From NCBI GenBank assembly GCA_005801425.1, contig SYDY01000111.1, forward strand, positions 1 through 6,209: DNA of 6,209 nt, in the 5' to 3' direction. The notes under the pieces are model-generated. The model saw only the letters and a program-made list of their open reading frames with translations, did not search any database and was not told where the DNA came from. Positions 5,889 to 6,209 of the stretch are shown here, piece by piece. The first letter of the stretch is position 1. The number at the start of each line of letters is the position of its first letter. Made by a program: the position numbers and the translations under genes. This stretch comes from Bdellovibrionales bacterium (GTDB lineage Bacteria > Myxococcota > XYA12-FULL-58-9 > SYDY01).

Positions 5889-6002
5889 TAACTGGCCTTA
5901 CGCGGTCACCCATGCTTCAACAGTGTCGAGATAGTTCGTCATTGCGAGCCCCCTGGGCGATGCAACTCAGGGTTTGGTACTGCTCTATTGACATCTGATT
6001 AA
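5889..6002. other. Junction between coiled-coil gene and IS607 element
   Basis: No gene is visible. The left end of the IS607 element should lie here, upstream of tnpA, but this family has no terminal inverted repeats and duplicates no target. The boundary therefore cannot be set from one copy. A palindromic repeat occupies the middle. Confidence 0.45.
5936..5971. repeat. Dispersed palindromic repeat fragment
   Basis: CGTCATTGCGAG (5937-5948) begins a segment with nested arms: TTGC (5942-5945) pairs with GCAA (5962-5965) and GCCC (5948-5951) with GGGC (5955-5958). GTCATTGCGAG followed by a hairpin and GCAA resembles an extragenic repeat that I know as common in several proteobacterial groups. 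The right part diverges from the form I remember, so this is probably a decayed copy. Confidence 0.5.
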
Positions 6003-6016
6003 ATGTATTCAAATAT
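5988..6016 (+). promoter_or_regulatory. Possible tnpA promoter
   Basis: TTGACA is a perfect -35, followed by a 17-base spacer and AAATAT, a weak -10 (three of six). If real, transcription would start at about 6023, at the ATG at 6024. That would imply a leaderless message, because no SD precedes any candidate start. Confidence 0.35.
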
Positions 6017-6209
6017 GCGTAAAATGCGTAGTTTTGTCCCCATTGGTGAAGCAGCGGAAGCAATGGGTGTATCCATCGCTACGCTACGCCGATGGGAAAC
6101 AGAGGGCAAGCTCATCCCAGAGCGCACCGCCGCCGGACATCGCAGATACGATTTGCTGACGCTTAAACCCGAACAGTTTCGTCGCAACCCCGAACAACGT
6201 CGAACGATA
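6003..6209 (+). CDS. IS607-family serine recombinase TnpA, N-terminal part
   Basis: The 69 residues seen are the DNA-binding start of the IS607 transposase, a serine recombinase that moves the element through a circular intermediate. A MerR-like helix-turn-helix lies at about 14-32 (IGEAAEAMGVSIATLRRWE) and a wing at 36-50 with the hallmark ERTAAGHRRY. PEQRRTI at 63-69 is where this family enters its catalytic domain, normally YARVSS with the catalytic Ser, which lies beyond the window. ATGs at 6003, 6015 and 6024 are all possible starts and none has an SD; family alignments as I know them fit the third (MRSFVPIGEAA) best. IS607 elements usually carry tnpB next, so one may follow. Whether the element is intact cannot be judged. 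A lone MerR or excisionase-type protein is the less likely alternative. Confidence 0.85.
   Translation, partial: MYSNMRKMRSFVPIGEAAEAMGVSIATLRRWETEGKLIPERTAAGHRRYDLLTLKPEQFRRNPEQRRTI

Overview
The window is a 6.2 kb piece of a bacterial chromosome of roughly balanced GC content. A porin with a Sec signal peptide and a C-terminal beta-barrel indicates a Gram-negative cell. Dense palindromic intergenic repeats, an IS607-type transposase and several proteins that look aimed at a host suggest a host-associated member of the Pseudomonadota. This placement is an inference; no rRNA, tRNA or other phylogenetic marker is present.

Layout: (1) 1-194 has no gene and carries palindromic repeat sequence. 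(2) 195-1163 (minus) is a CaxA/YrbG-type calcium/sodium antiporter, the safest functional call, with its own SD and a candidate promoter that overlaps a dyad. (3) 1236-1274 is a strong palindromic repeat that supplies the stop codon of the next gene. (4) 1267-2850 (minus) is an unrecognised, unusually histidine-rich 527-residue protein. It has a weak YopT-like Cys motif near the N-terminus and degenerate ankyrin-like helical repeats near the C-terminus. (5) 2897-4246 (plus), divergent from it by only 46 bp, is an outer-membrane beta-barrel porin resembling the BBP2/OmpL-like family. (6) 4421-4750 and 4803-5888 (plus) are tandem paralogues. They share the ribosome-binding leader, a near-identical 17-residue N-terminus, a Pro-rich linker running into a Lys/Arg cluster, and a short Asp-rich C-terminal box. 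The second also has a coiled-coil middle of about 210 residues and an expanded DAQL repeat. (7) 6003-6209 (plus, cut by the window end) is the MerR-like N-terminus of an IS607-family serine recombinase (TnpA).

The genes do not form one pathway. The antiporter and porin are housekeeping or envelope functions. The tandem pair, and possibly the His-rich protein, look like accessory factors beside mobile DNA. The pair is the most novel content: two modular proteins with constant ends and variable middles, whose composition (NLS-like basic cluster, acidic-hydrophobic tail) would fit proteins acting inside a eukaryotic host. That host role is a hypothesis from composition only. No CRISPR array, tRNA, rRNA or convincing rho-independent terminator was seen.
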